This document shows positions 4,694 to 5,313 of a stretch of DNA of 5,313 bases, one piece after another. Position numbers and translations under genes: made by a program. How positions within the stretch are numbered: the first letter of the stretch is position 1; every line of letters starts with the position of its first letter. The notes under the pieces are model-generated. The model was not told where the DNA came from and did not search any database. It was given only the letters and a program-made list of their open reading frames with translations. The stretch is from an uncultured Phycisphaerales bacterium (GTDB lineage: Bacteria; Planctomycetota; Phycisphaerae; WQYP01). The stretch covers positions 1 to 5,313 of the forward strand of contig CALCHA010000270.1 in the NCBI GenBank assembly GCA_937901265.1, written 5' to 3'.

Positions 4694-5313
4694 TCACCGG
4701 CGGCCATGCTCGCGAAGCAACTCCAGGATCCGCTCGATGTCGTCCGGGATTTTCGCTTCCAGATGCATGCGCGTGAAGAGCGTCGGGTGAACGAATTGCA
4801 GGCGATAGGCGTGCAGGGCCTGGCGGTCGATGAGGGGTTCGGCGGGGTCGGCTTTGCGCTTGGCGAGGGTCGCCTTCGGAAGGATGTCGCCCAGCGTGAT
4901 CTGCCGCCCGCCATACATCGAGTCGCCCACGATCGGGTGGCCGATGTGCGTCATGTGCACCCGCAGCTGGTGCGTGCGGCCGGTGCGGGGGGCGAGCTCG
5001 ACCAGCGTGTAGCCCGCGTTGCCGATCTTGAAACGCTCCATGACGGTGTAGACGGTTTGCGCGGGCTTGCCGATGTCCGTGCGGACGGCGTAGCGTTCGC
5101 GCACCTTGGCGTGCACCGCGAGCGGAGCGTCGATGAGGTCGGCATCGAGCGCGACCAGTCCATGCACGATGGCGAGATAGGTCTTCTTGATCGTGCGGCG
5201 TTCGAACTGGCCGGCGAGTCGCCAGTGGGCTTCATCCGTTTTGGCGACGAGGATCAGCCCGGTGGTGTCGCGGTCGAGGCGGTGGATGATGCCGGGGCGC
5301 CAGGGATCGGAGC
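4694..5313 (-). CDS. rluD: RluA/RluD-family 23S rRNA pseudouridine synthase (N-terminus outside window)
   Basis: The visible 205 residues cover the catalytic domain; the start codon and any S4-like N-terminal domain lie beyond the window edge. The motif HRLDRDTTG (visible residues 10-18) contains the catalytic Asp (residue 13, codon 5275-5273), which attacks the uridine ring. It is followed by L-I-L-V-A-K-T and by K-K-T-Y, matching the RluD-like branch. Further on, K-P-A-Q-T-x-Y and G-R-T-H-Q-L-R-V-H-M with the following H-I-G-H-P-I-V-G-D-x-x-Y-G are the other conserved family motifs, and R-Q-A-L-H-A-Y-R-L is the usual C-terminal strand. The enzyme isomerises uridines in large-subunit rRNA, or in tRNA in some relatives; the exact target cannot be fixed from the visible part. 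The reading frame is intact to the TGA at 4696-4694. It runs in the same direction as the flotillin cluster but is 737 bases away, so a shared transcript is unlikely. Confidence 0.93.
   Translation of the reverse strand, partial: SDPWRPGIIHRLDRDTTGLILVAKTDEAHWRLAGQFERRTIKKTYLAIVHGLVALDADLIDAPLAVHAKVRERYAVRTDIGKPAQTVYTVMERFKIGNAGYTLVELAPRTGRTHQLRVHMTHIGHPIVGDSMYGGRQITLGDILPKATLAKRKADPAEPLIDRQALHAYRLQFVHPTLFTRMHLEAKIPDDIERILELLREHGRR

Noticed and set aside
4676..4705. GGCCGC/GCGGCC inverted repeat at the end of the RluD-like gene
   Set aside because: The stem is only six bases with an 18-base loop, overlaps the coding end and has no T-run, so it does not support a terminator call.

Overview
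This is a GC-rich bacterial window with strong Shine-Dalgarno sites. Its intergenic DNA carries degenerate tandem motifs of the CACGAAG and CGCCAAGA type. Such motifs are familiar from the intergenic DNA of Planctomycetota and Verrucomicrobiota, and together with the gene set they suggest a planctomycete-like organism (Phycisphaerae-like is a guess). No rRNA, tRNA, CRISPR array, transposase or other clear mobile element was seen.

Layout. Bases 1-158 are a leader with an extended -10 promoter. Bases 159-623 (+) encode a 154-residue protein ending in a DUF1737-like domain. A short gap (624-718) with CACGAAG repeats separates it from a convergent minus-strand cluster. Read in the direction of transcription, that cluster is: a YqiJ-type membrane protein with an OB-fold tail (3956 to 3120), a YqiK-type flotillin (3094 to 1235), and a small two-helix protein with a K+-channel-like pore loop (1171 to 719). 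A 737-base gap (3957-4693) has no convincing gene; it holds repeats and the likely promoter region of the cluster. The window ends inside a minus-strand RluA/RluD-family pseudouridine synthase (4694 to 5313) whose N-terminus lies outside.

How the genes work together. YqiJ-like and flotillin genes are a known pair, as in E. coli yqiJ-yqiK. The flotillin probably forms a membrane-anchored oligomer, with the YqiJ-like protein as its membrane partner. The third gene is co-oriented, 63 bases behind the flotillin, and has its own good ribosome site, so it may add an ion-conducting or membrane-sensing part. That link is inference from gene order.

Most notable points: the pore-loop protein coupled to a flotillin pair; its altered filter sequence SVGYTS; a strictly alternating Asp-X tract of about 45 residues in the YqiJ-like protein; a perfect 11-bp hairpin between the flotillin and pore-loop genes; and repeat-rich intergenic DNA. 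For three of the four complete genes I chose a start downstream of the longest possible reading frame because the ribosome site decides it.
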